In this document: in pieces, positions 26,957-36,303 of the stretch
Layout of the letters: each line of letters opens with the position of its first letter
Position numbering within the stretch: position 1 is the stretch's first letter
Origin: Vitreoscilla stercoraria DSM 513
GTDB taxonomy: Bacteria; Pseudomonadota; Gammaproteobacteria; Burkholderiales; Neisseriaceae
Reading direction: 5' to 3'
Assembly: GCF_000382305.1 (NCBI RefSeq)
Contig: NZ_KB908018.1
Location: forward strand, 186,001 to 250,000
DNA length: 64,000 nt
Program-made: the position numbers and the translations under genes
The notes under the pieces: model-generated
Databases searched by the model: none
The model's input: only the letters and a program-made list of their open reading frames with translations
What the model was told of the DNA's origin: nothing

Positions 26957-28135
26957 TTATCTGTTCAATGCAGTTTGACCTGTTAGCAAATACTCTACTG
27001 TTTCTTTAACGGAACGAATTTGGTTGCCAAATGGCAATGGGTCTTTGCCACGGAAGAACAAACCTTTGTTCACTTCACCGCGGAAAGCAGCAGCCAATTT
27101 CAAGTCGATACAGAATTGACCGATTTTATCCAAGCCATCACGCAAACCGCATTGGGTCAAGCAGTTAATACCTTGAGTACAGCGGCGTGGATCGGCTTTG
27201 GCGTTGGCTTGTAAAGCTTCTTCACGCTTCAAATAGCTTTTCAAAAATGGCGTATTCACACCACGAGCAGGCAAACCTGCAACAGACATGAATTCAACAA
27301 TTTGTTCGCCTTCAGCACCTGCCAACGTGTTTTTGAAGTTGATGTGGGCATCGCCTTCATGGGTTACTGCAAAAGCAGTACCGACTTGTACGGCAGAAGC
27401 GCCCCATTGGTTTAAAGCGGTGCTGATTTTGTCAAAATTGGCCATACCACCTGCCAAAATTAATGGGATTTTTTCACGCTCTAAACCCAATTTTTTGAAG
27501 ACTTCAAAGGTTTCTTCTAATACACGGTCAAACTCAAAACGAGCGTCACCCAAGCCTGCAACGGTAGCTGCGCCCAAGTGACCTGCGGCATGGTTAGGAT
27601 GCTCAATAACGATGGCATCTGGTAATTTGTTTTTTTTCATCCAGCGTTTCAAAACGATGTTGATGCCGCGAGACTCTGACAAAATGGGGAACAAGGCCAC
27701 ATCAGGATGACCTTCTACCATTTCTGGTAAATCCAAAGGCAAACCAGCTCCCATCACGATGGCGTGAGCACCAGACTCACACGCTTGGCGTACCAAAGCG
27801 GGATGGTCTTTAACGGCTTTCATCACATTGACGGCAATCATGCCGCGTCCTTCTGATTTTTCAACCGCTGCTTTGACTTCACGGTCTAAGGCAATGCGGT
27901 TTAAGCGGTCGTATTTTTCTTCGCTTTGGTCAATTTTGGAATCTGCCAATAAGTCTTCATGCAAGTGACGCAAATCCACGCTGGCAATCGTACCTACGCC
28001 ATTTTCGCGTGCTACTGCGCTTGATAAGCTAGAAGCAGAAATGCCCACGCCCATGCCGCCTTGAACGATAGGAATCAATTCACGACCACGAATGGTAAGC
28101 GGCTTAAAATCGTTGTGCATGTGTAGAACTTTCAT
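26957..28135 (-). CDS. Nitronate monooxygenase-like FMN oxidoreductase
   Basis: A 392-residue TIM-barrel flavoprotein of the nitronate monooxygenase/2-nitropropane dioxygenase superfamily. It shows IPIVQGGMGVGISASSLSSA at the start, then AIVMGAGLPLDLPE, VIEHPNHAAGHLGA, LILAGGMANFDKI and VQVGTAFAVTHEG (phosphate-binding loop). A C-terminal extension with DPRRCTQGINCLTQCGLRDG contains several Cys, typical of a long subgroup found in Neisseriaceae and other betaproteobacteria. Family members detoxify nitronates with FMN, but the activity of this subgroup is not clear. Confidence 0.75.
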   Translation of the reverse strand: MKVLHMHNDFKPLTIRGRELIPIVQGGMGVGISASSLSSAVARENGVGTIASVDLRHLHEDLLADSKIDQSEEKYDRLNRIALDREVKAAVEKSEGRGMIAVNVMKAVKDHPALVRQACESGAHAIVMGAGLPLDLPEMVEGHPDVALFPILSESRGINIVLKRWMKKNKLPDAIVIEHPNHAAGHLGAATVAGLGDARFEFDRVLEETFEVFKKLGLEREKIPLILAGGMANFDKISTALNQWGASAVQVGTAFAVTHEGDAHINFKNTLAGAEGEQIVEFMSVAGLPARGVNTPFLKSYLKREEALQANAKADPRRCTQGINCLTQCGLRDGLDKIGQFCIDLKLAAAFRGEVNKGLFFRGKDPLPFGNQIRSVKETVEYLLTGQTALNR

Positions 28136-28138
28136 CGT

Positions 28139-28495
28139 TGTGATTTTATCAATCCTAGAGTTTAACTCTATTATTAGGTAATGGGTATGTTTTTAATAGA
28201 GTTAACATCAGGTGTTTGTGATTTAATCGTTTGTTTTATAAAGGTTTTAATTTAGAGTGCGGAAAAGGAACACTTTGATTTTAAATCAAATACTGTGCAT
28301 CTTTTAAACTTTAAAGTATCAATTTATGCATCTTATTAAATTTTTTAACAAGTAAAAAATTAGTCCAAGACTACAGTTTTGAGGTGAATAAGTCGTATTG
28401 AATCAAGCGTCCTGTACGTTTTTAACTTTGCTTTACAAGGTACTTGGGCAGCAAAGTCATGAAATAAATGATATGCTTGTGCTCATTTTAACTTG
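28139..28495. other. 357-base gap with three AT-rich dyads
   Basis: No gene is seen in this divergent gap. It holds three perfect palindromes: TAGAGTTTAACTCTA (28156-28170), TTTGATTTTAAATCAAA (28274-28290) and ACTTTAAAGT (28308-28317). A half-copy TAGAGTTAAC lies at 28197-28206, and a window-wide repeat AGCGTCCTGTAC at 28406. The dyads may be operators for the divergent genes. Confidence 0.45.
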
Positions 28496-30109
28496 ATGTT
28501 TGACACACGAATGAAGAATAAACGTTGGATGCTGCCGTTGATGTGCGTCATTGCGGCAGTGATATTGGTTTTTGTGGCTTTGCCATATTGGTTTGGTTTG
28601 CGCGCTGAAGCGAGCATGAAGCAACATCAACAATTGGTGCAAAAAAATCCATTATTAGATGTGGTCAGTTATGAATACGAGCGTGGCTGGTTTTCATCGA
28701 AAGAAGTGACCGTATTGCGCTTGAAACCCAACTTGTTGAACAAATTGGGCGACAATGTGCCAGACAATATCAAAGTCATTGTCAATGAACCATTCACCAT
28801 TACCAATCACATTCAGCATGGTCCCTTTGCCGATGGTTTGTCGCCAGTGAAAGCGGTATCGGTGTCTGAGGTGAAATTTAGCTCACAAGCACAACAAAGT
28901 TTAGAACGTTTTTTCCAGAAGCAAACCCCTTTGTCTGTGACCAATCGTTTGAATTTGTTTGGTGGTGGTGTGATGAATGCCTCTATACCCGCTTTTCAAT
29001 ATGAAGAATTGTCAGGCATTGCCATTGATTGGAAAGGTCTGAATATCGAGTTGGATTACCAAGACAATTACGATGCGTATGAAGTTTTGAGCCAAAGTGG
29101 CGGCATCCATATTAAATTGGCAGATAAAGGTCAATTGGTTTTAGAAGACATCGGTTATACGGCAAAATCTCGTCTAAATCCATCTGGCTTGAATGTTGGT
29201 GAAAATGAGTTGAAAGTGGCGAAAGCCAGTATGGCTTGGTCTGAAGGTGTGGATTACAACATCAAACTCAATTCGTTGATTAACATGGTGTAGGACTTGC
29301 AAATTGGTGCATTTATCAATCCAAATGGTACGATTGCACCGAACAATGTCGCAGTACAACAATTTGCATTGAAGCGTTCAACCGATGAGCAAGATGGTTT
29401 TGCCGATGCCAAAGCCGAGATTCAGTTCAATCAATTCCAGTATGGTCAAGACGTTTATGGACCATTGCTTGTGAAAGCCAGTGCGGAACATTTACAGGCC
29501 GCTGCTTTGGTGAAATTGAACGATGAATTTTTCCGCTTGAGCAACGAGTCATTGAATGAAGCGCAATATCGTGATGCTTTATTGAAATTGGCACAAAACG
29601 AAGCCTTGCCGATTTTCACCAATAATCCTGTGTTTAAAGTGTCGCAATTTGATTTGAAAATGCCTGATGGTCAATTGAAATTCAGCGCTGAGTTTGGCTT
29701 TAAAGATTTACAGGCCGCTGATATGAACAGCTTTAATGCTTTAATGGGCAAAACCGAAGGCAAGATTCATGTGAATGCACCGCAAATTTTGTTAGAGAAT
29801 TTGGCGGTAGCGCAAGCGGATTCGATTTTCTCAGTTGATCCTGATGTTGAAAATCCACCAAGCATGGACGAAGTACGTGATACCGCACGCTTTTTGGTAC
29901 GCTCGACTTTGAATGGTATGGCAGATGCGGGTTATTTGACACAAGAAAATGGTGTGATTGACAGCGAAATTGCAGTGACTAAAAACCAATTGCTCTTCAA
30001 CGGCAAGCGTTTTCAAGTGGCACCAGAGCAATCGATTGATGAATTGATGGATGAGGCACCTGTTGCAGCGAGCACGCCAGCAGTGGCAGCTTCTGCGACA
30101 GGACAATAA
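28496..30109 (+). pseudogene. DUF945 (YdgA-like) protein gene split by an in-frame TAG
   Basis: The reading frame from 28496 runs 266 codons, meets TAG at 29291-29293, then continues in the same frame to 30109 (about 539 codons in all). The N-terminal part has a membrane anchor (WMLPLMCVIAAVILVFVALP) and the YdgA start pattern (YEYERGWFSSKEVTVLRL). The second part carries the rest of the repetitive beta-rich DUF945 domain (FKVSQFDLKMPDGQLKFSAE). A single base change such as CAG or GAG to TAG explains the break, and nothing else looks decayed. It may be a recent null allele, a sequencing error or suppressed. In the family, function is unclear (periplasmic or inner-membrane anchored). Two repeat copies lie in the second half. 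Confidence 0.75.
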
Positions 30110-30118
30110 GGGTATCTG

Positions 30119-30844
30119 ATGGCGGTAAGACAAATTGTATTGGATACTGAAACGACGGGTCTGTATGCCAACCAAGGCGATCGTTTGATTGAATTTGCAG
30201 GTTTGGAAATGATAGACCGTCGTTTGACGGGCAAGTATTTGCATGAGTATGTACATCCTGAGCGTGACATTGCACCTGAAGCCATTGCGGTGCACGGCAT
30301 CACGCTGGATGATTTGGCAGACAAACCCAAGTTTGCGGGAGTGGCGCAGCGCATAGCAGACTTTTTGCAAGACAGCGAACTCATTATTCACAATGCTGCG
30401 TTTGACATCGGCTTTTTGAATATGGAATTTGCTCGCTTGGGCATGCCTGAAACCGAACACATTACAGGTCACAAAAGCATTGATACCGTGGCGATGGCAC
30501 GCCGTTTGTATCCAGGACAAAAAGTCAATTTGGATGCTTTGTGCAATCGTTTGGGTGTGGATAAGACCAAACGGGTGTTGCATGGTGCTTTGATTGACTG
30601 CGAGTTATTGGCTGAAGTGTATTTGGGCATGACTCGGGGTCAGTTCAGCTTGGATGTGAAAGCAACTGACGAAGAGGCTTTGCATTTACAGGCCGCGCAT
30701 CAGTTTGAGCGCCAAGCAGGCATGCGTTTTAAAGTCATAGACGCAGACGAGCAAGAGCAAGCGGCACATGCAGCGTATGTGGCAGTATTGGACAAGTCAG
30801 TCGGTGGTGAGAGTTTGTACCGACAACAAATGCAAGATATTTGA
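30119..30844 (+). CDS. dnaQ: DNA polymerase III subunit epsilon (proofreading exonuclease)
   Basis: A 241-residue DEDDh 3'-5' exonuclease. The first acidic motif is VLDTETTGL, the second HNAAFDIGFLNMEF, and the third region has HGALIDCELLAEVYL, with the conserved His and Asp. The C-terminal tail, which binds the alpha subunit, is present. It lies nine bases after the DUF945 gene and two bases before ispD. Confidence 0.94.
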   Translation: MAVRQIVLDTETTGLYANQGDRLIEFAGLEMIDRRLTGKYLHEYVHPERDIAPEAIAVHGITLDDLADKPKFAGVAQRIADFLQDSELIIHNAAFDIGFLNMEFARLGMPETEHITGHKSIDTVAMARRLYPGQKVNLDALCNRLGVDKTKRVLHGALIDCELLAEVYLGMTRGQFSLDVKATDEEALHLQAAHQFERQAGMRFKVIDADEQEQAAHAAYVAVLDKSVGGESLYRQQMQDI

Positions 30845-30846
30845 GT

Positions 30847-31557
30847 ATGAATTCACGTTTTTTTGCGGTGGTGCCAGCAGCAGGGGTTGGTAGCCGTTTC
30901 GGCAGTCACATTCCCAAACAATATACGAGTATTGCAGGACAAGCGGTGTTATTACACACCGTACAACGCTTGCTTGAGTGTGAGAGTTTGGCAGGAGTGG
31001 CAGTGGTTTTGTCGCCTGACGATGGTTATTTTAAAGATTTGGTTTTGCCAGCTTGGGCGAAAACGGCGCGTTTGCAAGTATTGTATTGCGGTGGCCAGAG
31101 CCGTGCTGAAAGTGTGCGCAATGGCATACAGCAATTGATGCAATCTGAAAAAGTCGCTGCCAACGATTGGTTGTTGGTACACGATGCCGCACGTTGTTCT
31201 TTGCCAACGCAGGCTTTGCAGCGTTTGTTGGCGGTGGCGAATGAGGCTTGCCAAGGTGCGATTTTGGCTTTGCCTGTTGCCGATACGCTCAAAAAACAAG
31301 ATGCTCGTGGCAAGATTGCGGACACCATTGACCGCAGTGGTTTGTGGCAAGCGCAAACACCGCAAATGTTTCGTGCAAAGGCCTTACAGGACGCTTTGAG
31401 TATAGATGATTTGAGTGCCATTACCGATGAAGCTTCGGCGATGGAATTGCAAGGCATTCATGCGCAATTGGTGGTGGGTGATGTGCGCAATTTAAAATTA
31501 ACACTGGCACAAGATGCTACTTTGGTTGAGTTGCTGCTCGATAGTGGCACTTTGTAG
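30847..31557 (+). CDS. ispD: 2-C-methyl-D-erythritol 4-phosphate cytidylyltransferase
   Basis: A 236-residue enzyme of the MEP isoprenoid pathway, transferring CMP to methylerythritol phosphate. It shows VVPAAGVGSRFGS (CTP loop), PKQYTSIAGQAVL, VHDAARCSLP and TPQMFRAKAL. I use ATG 30847; a TTG two codons upstream overlaps the dnaQ stop. It is followed by ispF eight bases later, the common order. Confidence 0.95.
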   Translation: MNSRFFAVVPAAGVGSRFGSHIPKQYTSIAGQAVLLHTVQRLLECESLAGVAVVLSPDDGYFKDLVLPAWAKTARLQVLYCGGQSRAESVRNGIQQLMQSEKVAANDWLLVHDAARCSLPTQALQRLLAVANEACQGAILALPVADTLKKQDARGKIADTIDRSGLWQAQTPQMFRAKALQDALSIDDLSAITDEASAMELQGIHAQLVVGDVRNLKLTLAQDATLVELLLDSGTL

Positions 31558-31565
31558 GACACAAT

Positions 31566-32045
31566 ATGAATATTCGCGTGGGACAAGGTTACGACGTCCA
31601 TCAATTGGTTACAGGCCGCCCTTTGATTTTAGGTGGCGTGACCATCGATCATGACAAAGGTTTGTTAGGTCATTCGGATGCCGATGCTTTATTGCATGCC
31701 ATTACCGATGCTTTATTGGGTGCGGTGGCTTTGGGAGACATTGGTCATCATTTTCCGGATACAGCAGCACAATTCAAAGATGCTGACAGCCGTGTGTTGT
31801 TGCGTGCGGCGTATCAAAGTGTGCAAGATTTGGGCTGGCGTGTGGTCAATGTGGACACCACCATCATTGCCCAACAGCCTAAATTGAAGCCGCATTTGTT
31901 GGGTATGCGCCAAAATATTGCCCAAGATTTGGGTATTGATATTGGCTTGGTCAATATTAAAGGCAAGACGAATGAAAAATTAGGCTATTTGGGTCGTGAA
32001 GAAGGCATAGAAGCACAGGCTGTGGTGTTGCTTGTTCAGGCTTAA
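31566..32045 (+). CDS. ispF: 2-C-methyl-D-erythritol 2,4-cyclodiphosphate synthase
   Basis: A 159-residue enzyme of the step after IspD/IspE. It has VGQGYDVHQL (metal ligands Asp and His), GHSDADALLHAITDALLGA, GDIGHHFPD and the end motif INIKGKTNEKLGYLGR-like VNIKGKTNEKLG. It is co-transcribed with ispD. Confidence 0.96.
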   Translation: MNIRVGQGYDVHQLVTGRPLILGGVTIDHDKGLLGHSDADALLHAITDALLGAVALGDIGHHFPDTAAQFKDADSRVLLRAAYQSVQDLGWRVVNVDTTIIAQQPKLKPHLLGMRQNIAQDLGIDIGLVNIKGKTNEKLGYLGREEGIEAQAVVLLVQA

Positions 32046-32097
32046 AACCTTACACTCTTGCTTATAGCAGTCATTCATACAGAATAGGGAAGTCAGC

Positions 32098-32772
32098 ATG
32101 TCTACTCAAGATAATTTTAAGCGTCAGGCCGCGCGCAAAGCATTGGAATATGTACCACACGATGAGTATATTGGTGTGGGTTCGGGATCAACAGTGGCTA
32201 TTTTCATTGAAGAATTGGCCAGTATCAAAGACCGTGTCCGTGGTGTGGTGGCTGCATCTATTGAGTCGCGTGATTTATTGGAACAACATGGCATCAAAGT
32301 AGTGGCATTGGCTGATGTGGGTAAATTGCCCGTTTATTTTGATGGTGCTGATGAAGTGAACCATTCTTTGCAAATGATTAAAGGTGGTGGTGCGGCATTA
32401 TTGGGTGAAAAAATTGTGGCACATGCTTCACGCCAATTTATTTGCATGGCAGGTGAAAGCAAATACGTGTCTAAATTGGGTGCGTTTCCATTGCCTGTTG
32501 AAGTCGTACCATTTGCCCGTTCTTGGGTGGCATCTCAATTGGTTAAATTAGGCGGTCGTCCTGTTTTGCGTGAAGGCGTGATTACTCGTGGTGGTCATGA
32601 GATTTTAGACGTGCATGATTTGGAAATCTATGAGCCTATGAAATTGGAAGATGAAATCAACCGCATTCCAGGCGTGATGGAAAATGGTGTGTTTGCACGC
32701 CATCCTGCGGATGTTTTGATTTTGGGTCACTCTGACCGTGCAGAAGTCATTACTGTTAGCCATGTGAGCTGA
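32098..32772 (+). CDS. rpiA: Ribose-5-phosphate isomerase A
   Basis: A 224-residue enzyme interconverting ribose-5-phosphate and ribulose-5-phosphate. It has VGVGSGSTV-type GVGSGSTVAIFIEEL (phosphate loop), YFDGADEVNHSLQMIKGGG and GGRPVLREG. Normal length for the bacterial RpiA family. Confidence 0.96.
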   Translation: MSTQDNFKRQAARKALEYVPHDEYIGVGSGSTVAIFIEELASIKDRVRGVVAASIESRDLLEQHGIKVVALADVGKLPVYFDGADEVNHSLQMIKGGGAALLGEKIVAHASRQFICMAGESKYVSKLGAFPLPVEVVPFARSWVASQLVKLGGRPVLREGVITRGGHEILDVHDLEIYEPMKLEDEINRIPGVMENGVFARHPADVLILGHSDRAEVITVSHVS

Positions 32773-32791
32773 TGGTTTTTGTTATTGTTAC

Positions 32792-32817
32792 GCCGATGCG
32801 ATTGCATCGGCATTTTT
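32792..32817 (+). terminator. Rho-independent terminator after rpiA
   Basis: Stem GCCGATGC/GCATCGGC, loop GATT, then ATTTTTC. Confidence 0.82.
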
Positions 32818-32833
32818 CATGGTGAGAAAAATC

Positions 32834-33388
32834 ATGGCTTATCGTTTGACACAAATTATTACCAAAACAGGCGACTCGGGCAATACGGGTTTGGGCGATG
32901 GCTCACGCGTGGCCAAAAGCAGTTTGCGCATTCATGCAATTGGCGAAGTGGATGAGCTCAATGCGCATTTAGGGGTGTTGTTGGCAATGGCGATACCTGA
33001 AGACATTCAGCAAAAATTAACCCAAATTCAACACCAATTGTTTGATGTCGGCTCTGAATTGGCGGTGCCTGGTTGGAATGTCATTACTGAAAATTATTTG
33101 ACCTTTTTGGAACACAGCGCTGCGGCTTGGTATGAAAATTTAAGTCCATTGGAAGAATTTATTTTGCCCGGTGGCTCAGCCCAAGCGGCACAAGTGCATG
33201 TGGTACGCACTGTTGCCCGTCGTGCGGAGCGCAGTGTGGTTGCTTTGCGCGCGGAAGATGAAACTATTTCTTTGAATTTGCAGCGTTATTTGAATCGTTT
33301 GAGTGATGTGTTTTTTATTTTGGGTCGTGAAATGAATCGCCGTTTGAATGTGTCTGATGTCTTATGGCAGAAAAATCACACTGCCTGA
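32834..33388 (+). CDS. Cob(I)alamin adenosyltransferase, PduO type
   Basis: A 184-residue ATP:cob(I)alamin adenosyltransferase. It shows the N-terminal ATP-binding KTGDSGNTGLGDGSRV, then GEVDELNAHLGVLLA, LPGGSAQAAQVHVVRTVARRAER and the C-terminal YLNRLSDVFFILGREMN. It makes adenosylcobalamin from corrinoids, often in salvage. ATG 32834 with GTGAG upstream is chosen over 32819, which adds five residues. No other cobalamin gene is in the window. Confidence 0.9.
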   Translation: MAYRLTQIITKTGDSGNTGLGDGSRVAKSSLRIHAIGEVDELNAHLGVLLAMAIPEDIQQKLTQIQHQLFDVGSELAVPGWNVITENYLTFLEHSAAAWYENLSPLEEFILPGGSAQAAQVHVVRTVARRAERSVVALRAEDETISLNLQRYLNRLSDVFFILGREMNRRLNVSDVLWQKNHTA

Positions 33389-33405
33389 TTTTAAAGGATG
33401 GCAGT

Positions 33406-33984
33406 ATGTTCAAACCATGTATGGTAATTGTGGCAAGCTTTTTGCTAATCTCTTGTGCACAAGCGCAAAGTGACGACCATATCTTGACTGCGTGCCAGCA
33501 ATGGCAGTCTGTAAACATGGCGCAATATGCTAAAAACAATGTCAAACAATATTCAGGACGCATTGTTAAAATCAGTGATGGTGATACGGTACAAATTCAA
33601 GACACACACGGTCAAAAACACCGTGTGCGTTTGGCTTTTATTGATGCACCAGAAATGCGGCAAGCGGCAGGCAAAGAGAGCTTCAAAAATTTGCAAAACA
33701 TGTTGAGTCGCCAAAAAACAGTCCAAGTGCAAGTGACAGACATAGACCAATACCAACGCCAAGTGGCGATTGTGTGGCAAGGTGATGTGGATGTGAATGC
33801 AAGCCAATTGGCACAGGGATTGGCTTGGCATTACGATTCTATTGCCAAAAAACAGCAGCAAGTGGATGCTTATCGTTATTATCAATGTTTGCATCAACAG
33901 GCTCAAAAGCAGCGTGTAGGTTTGTGGCGCAATCATCAAGCACAAGCACCATGGGCATTTCGCCAATCTGAGCGCGCACAATAA
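33406..33984 (+). CDS. Exported thermonuclease-like (SNase-fold) protein
   Basis: A 192-residue protein with a signal segment (FKPCMVIVASFLLISCAQAQ) that may be a lipobox (LISC). An SNase domain follows: RIVKISDGDTVQIQ, then VRLAFIDAPEM with the catalytic Arg and Asp, then a C-terminal helix. The domain has the staphylococcal-nuclease pattern of Ca2+-dependent nucleases. The ATG at 33406 has AAAGGA upstream; an earlier in-frame start overlaps the previous gene. It probably acts on nucleic acids in the envelope or outside. In naturally competent relatives such nucleases act on extracellular DNA; that role here is a guess. Confidence 0.8.
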   Translation: MFKPCMVIVASFLLISCAQAQSDDHILTACQQWQSVNMAQYAKNNVKQYSGRIVKISDGDTVQIQDTHGQKHRVRLAFIDAPEMRQAAGKESFKNLQNMLSRQKTVQVQVTDIDQYQRQVAIVWQGDVDVNASQLAQGLAWHYDSIAKKQQQVDAYRYYQCLHQQAQKQRVGLWRNHQAQAPWAFRQSERAQ

Positions 33985-34000
33985 TAAAGTATCAAAAAGT

Positions 34001-34633
34001 ATGAACAAACAAATACGTTATGAAATTTTTAGCCGTTTGCGTGAGGCCAATCCACATCCAACCACAGAATTGGTTTTTGATGGTCCATTTCAATTGTTGA
34101 TTGCAGTGTTGTTGTCAGCACAAACCACCGATGTGGCAGTGAACAAAGTGACGGCAGTTTTGTTCGATTTGGCACCCAATCCACAAGCGATGTTAGCACT
34201 GGGCGAAGAAAAAGTGCGTGACACCATTAAAACGATTGGTTTATACAAAACCAAAGCTGCCCATGTGATAGCAACTTGTGATGCGATATTGAACCATTTT
34301 GGCGGTCAAGTGCCTCAAACTCGTGAGGCTTTGGAAACCTTGCCAGGAGTTGGGCGTAAAACAGCCAATGTGGTACTCAATACTGCGTTTGGTCAGCCAA
34401 CGATGGCGGTAGATACGCATATTTTTCGGGTGGGTAATCGAACAGGTATTGCCAAAGGCAAAAATGTGCGCGAAGTGGAAGACCAATTGGTCAAACACAT
34501 TCCCAAAGAGTTTATGGTGGATGCGCACCACTGGTTGATTTTGCATGGGCGTTATACATGTAAGGCATTGAAACCGCAGTGTGCGACCTGTTTGATTGAA
34601 GATTTGTGCGATTACAAAGCTAAAGCCTTGTAA
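34001..34633 (+). CDS. nth: Endonuclease III
   Basis: A 210-residue base-excision glycosylase/AP lyase for oxidised pyrimidines. It shows the helix-hairpin-helix LETLPGVGRKTANVV with catalytic Lys, VDTHIFRVGNR with catalytic Asp, and the 4Fe-4S ligands C-x6-C-x2-C-x5-C near the end (from CKALKPQC to LC). Confidence 0.96.
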   Translation: MNKQIRYEIFSRLREANPHPTTELVFDGPFQLLIAVLLSAQTTDVAVNKVTAVLFDLAPNPQAMLALGEEKVRDTIKTIGLYKTKAAHVIATCDAILNHFGGQVPQTREALETLPGVGRKTANVVLNTAFGQPTMAVDTHIFRVGNRTGIAKGKNVREVEDQLVKHIPKEFMVDAHHWLILHGRYTCKALKPQCATCLIEDLCDYKAKAL

Positions 34634-34760
34634 AGCCATTAAATAAGCATATTATTTTTATGGTAAAAGTGCCATAATTTTAAATCCAATCCATGTATTG
34701 CTATGGATATACAAAACAATAGAACAGTGCAGTCAGCAGAAGTCAAATAAAGGATAATGT

Positions 34761-36251
34761 GTGAATAAAATCACGTTAATGGCCGCTGCGTGTGTTACCG
34801 CTTTGACGTTAAGCGCTTGTGACAAACCAGAGTGGTTAGTAAAAAAAGACGATCGCAATAATACAGAATATGTACAGGAGGTTAAGCCTGCTGACAATAA
34901 CTCTGTAGCCATGTTGTTGCCGGATTTTACCAAATTGGTGAATGAGCAAGGTGCGACGGTGGTGAGCATACAGGCAGTGAAGCAAGGTAGCATGGGGACG
35001 TATGAGGGTACGAGCAGCGAAGAAGATCCCATGTTGGAATATTTTCGTCGCTTGATTCCTGATTTTCCAGGGGCACCTGCTAATCCAGAAGACGATGATG
35101 GTGCTAGCTTTGGTTCGGGTTTTATTATTAGCAATGATGGCTATATTTTGACCAATACTCATGTGGTCAGTGGAACCGACTCTATTCGTGTGGTATTGAC
35201 GGATAAACGTGAGTTTGAAGCCAAGTTAGTCGGTTCAGATACACAATCTGATGTGGCGGTATTGAAAATTGAAGCCAAAGATTTGCCCGTGGTGAAATTG
35301 GGCAAGCCAGATGAATTGCGCGTGGGTGAATGGGTTGCGGCGATTGGTGCACCATTTGGTTTTGACAATACTGTCACTGCAGGTATTGTGTCAGCAAAAG
35401 GCCGTTCTTTGCCTAACGAAAGCTATACACCTTTCATTCAAACAGATGTGGCCATCAATCCTGGTAATTCAGGCGGCCCATTGTTCAATTTGAAAGGCGA
35501 AGTTATCGGTATCAATTCGCAAATTTACAGCCGCTCAGGTGGTTTTATGGGCATTTCATTTGCAATTCCAATTGATGTTGCAACCAATGTTGCTGACCAA
35601 TTGAAACAATACGGTCGTGTGCGTCGTGCGCAATTAGGTGTCATCATTCAAGAAGTATCGTTTGATTTGGCCAAATCATTCAAATTAGATAAACCCAGTG
35701 GTGCTTTGGTGGTGAAAGTATTGCCAAATGGTCCAGCTGAAAAAGCCAAACTGCAAGTACGCGACATCATTTTAAAAGTCAATGGCAATGTGGTGGAGCG
35801 TTCTAGTGATTTGCCTGTGTTGATTGGTGCGATGAAACCAGGCAGTAAGATTGAATTAACCGTATGGCGAGATTCTAAAGAAGTCAAAGTAGCAGTGGAA
35901 TTGTCAGAGTTGACCGGTGAAAGTACGGTCACTGTGCCGAACTTTAATCAAAATGATGGCAGTGATACTCGCAGTCGCATTGTGGTGCCGGAAGTGGGCT
36001 TGTCTTTGGTGGCATTGTCAGCGGAAGAGTCTAAGCAGCGTGATATTGCTGGTGGCTTATTGGTGGTTGAGGCACAAGGTTTTGCGGCCGCTTCGGGTTT
36101 GATGGCAGGTGACATTATTATCTCCGCAGGTCCGAATCCTTTGACCGATGAAAAAACTTTTAAACAAGCTTTGGCAGAAGCGAGTACAGCCGCGCCATTG
36201 TTTGTCATGCGTGACCAAGATACGTTCTTTTTGCCGTTGCGTGTGAAGTGA
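34761..36251 (+). CDS. degP: DegP/MucD-type periplasmic serine protease
   Basis: A 496-residue HtrA-family protease/chaperone. It begins with GTG and AAAGGA upstream. The signal ends in LTLSACDK, a lipobox, so the protein is probably a lipoprotein, which is not usual for DegP. The catalytic triad is His in ILTNTHVV, Asp in SDVAVLKI and Ser in GNSGGPL. Two PDZ domains follow (about 285-375 and 405-490), the first with LGVIIQEVSFDLAKSF. It degrades misfolded envelope proteins. It lies 130 bases after nth with its own promoter region. Confidence 0.9.
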   Translation: MNKITLMAAACVTALTLSACDKPEWLVKKDDRNNTEYVQEVKPADNNSVAMLLPDFTKLVNEQGATVVSIQAVKQGSMGTYEGTSSEEDPMLEYFRRLIPDFPGAPANPEDDDGASFGSGFIISNDGYILTNTHVVSGTDSIRVVLTDKREFEAKLVGSDTQSDVAVLKIEAKDLPVVKLGKPDELRVGEWVAAIGAPFGFDNTVTAGIVSAKGRSLPNESYTPFIQTDVAINPGNSGGPLFNLKGEVIGINSQIYSRSGGFMGISFAIPIDVATNVADQLKQYGRVRRAQLGVIIQEVSFDLAKSFKLDKPSGALVVKVLPNGPAEKAKLQVRDIILKVNGNVVERSSDLPVLIGAMKPGSKIELTVWRDSKEVKVAVELSELTGESTVTVPNFNQNDGSDTRSRIVVPEVGLSLVALSAEESKQRDIAGGLLVVEAQGFAAASGLMAGDIIISAGPNPLTDEKTFKQALAEASTAAPLFVMRDQDTFFLPLRVK

Positions 36252-36303
36252 TATTTTGAGAAATCAGGCAGCCTTGGGCTGCCTGTTGCTGTTTGTGAGA
36301 AAG

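Noticed and set aside
29291..29293. Recoded stop (selenocysteine or pyrrolysine) in the DUF945 gene
   Set aside because: The codon is TAG, not the TGA of selenocysteine, and pyrrolysine use is not expected in this group; a plain mutation is simpler.
29831..30583. 250-codon minus-strand frame over dnaQ and the DUF945 gene
   Set aside because: It has no domain pattern and spans two plausible plus-strand genes.
36266..36286. CAGGCAGCC/GGCTGCCTG hairpin between degP and nagZ as terminator
   Set aside because: It has no T-run and lies very close to nagZ; it could be a weak element but is not supported as a terminator.
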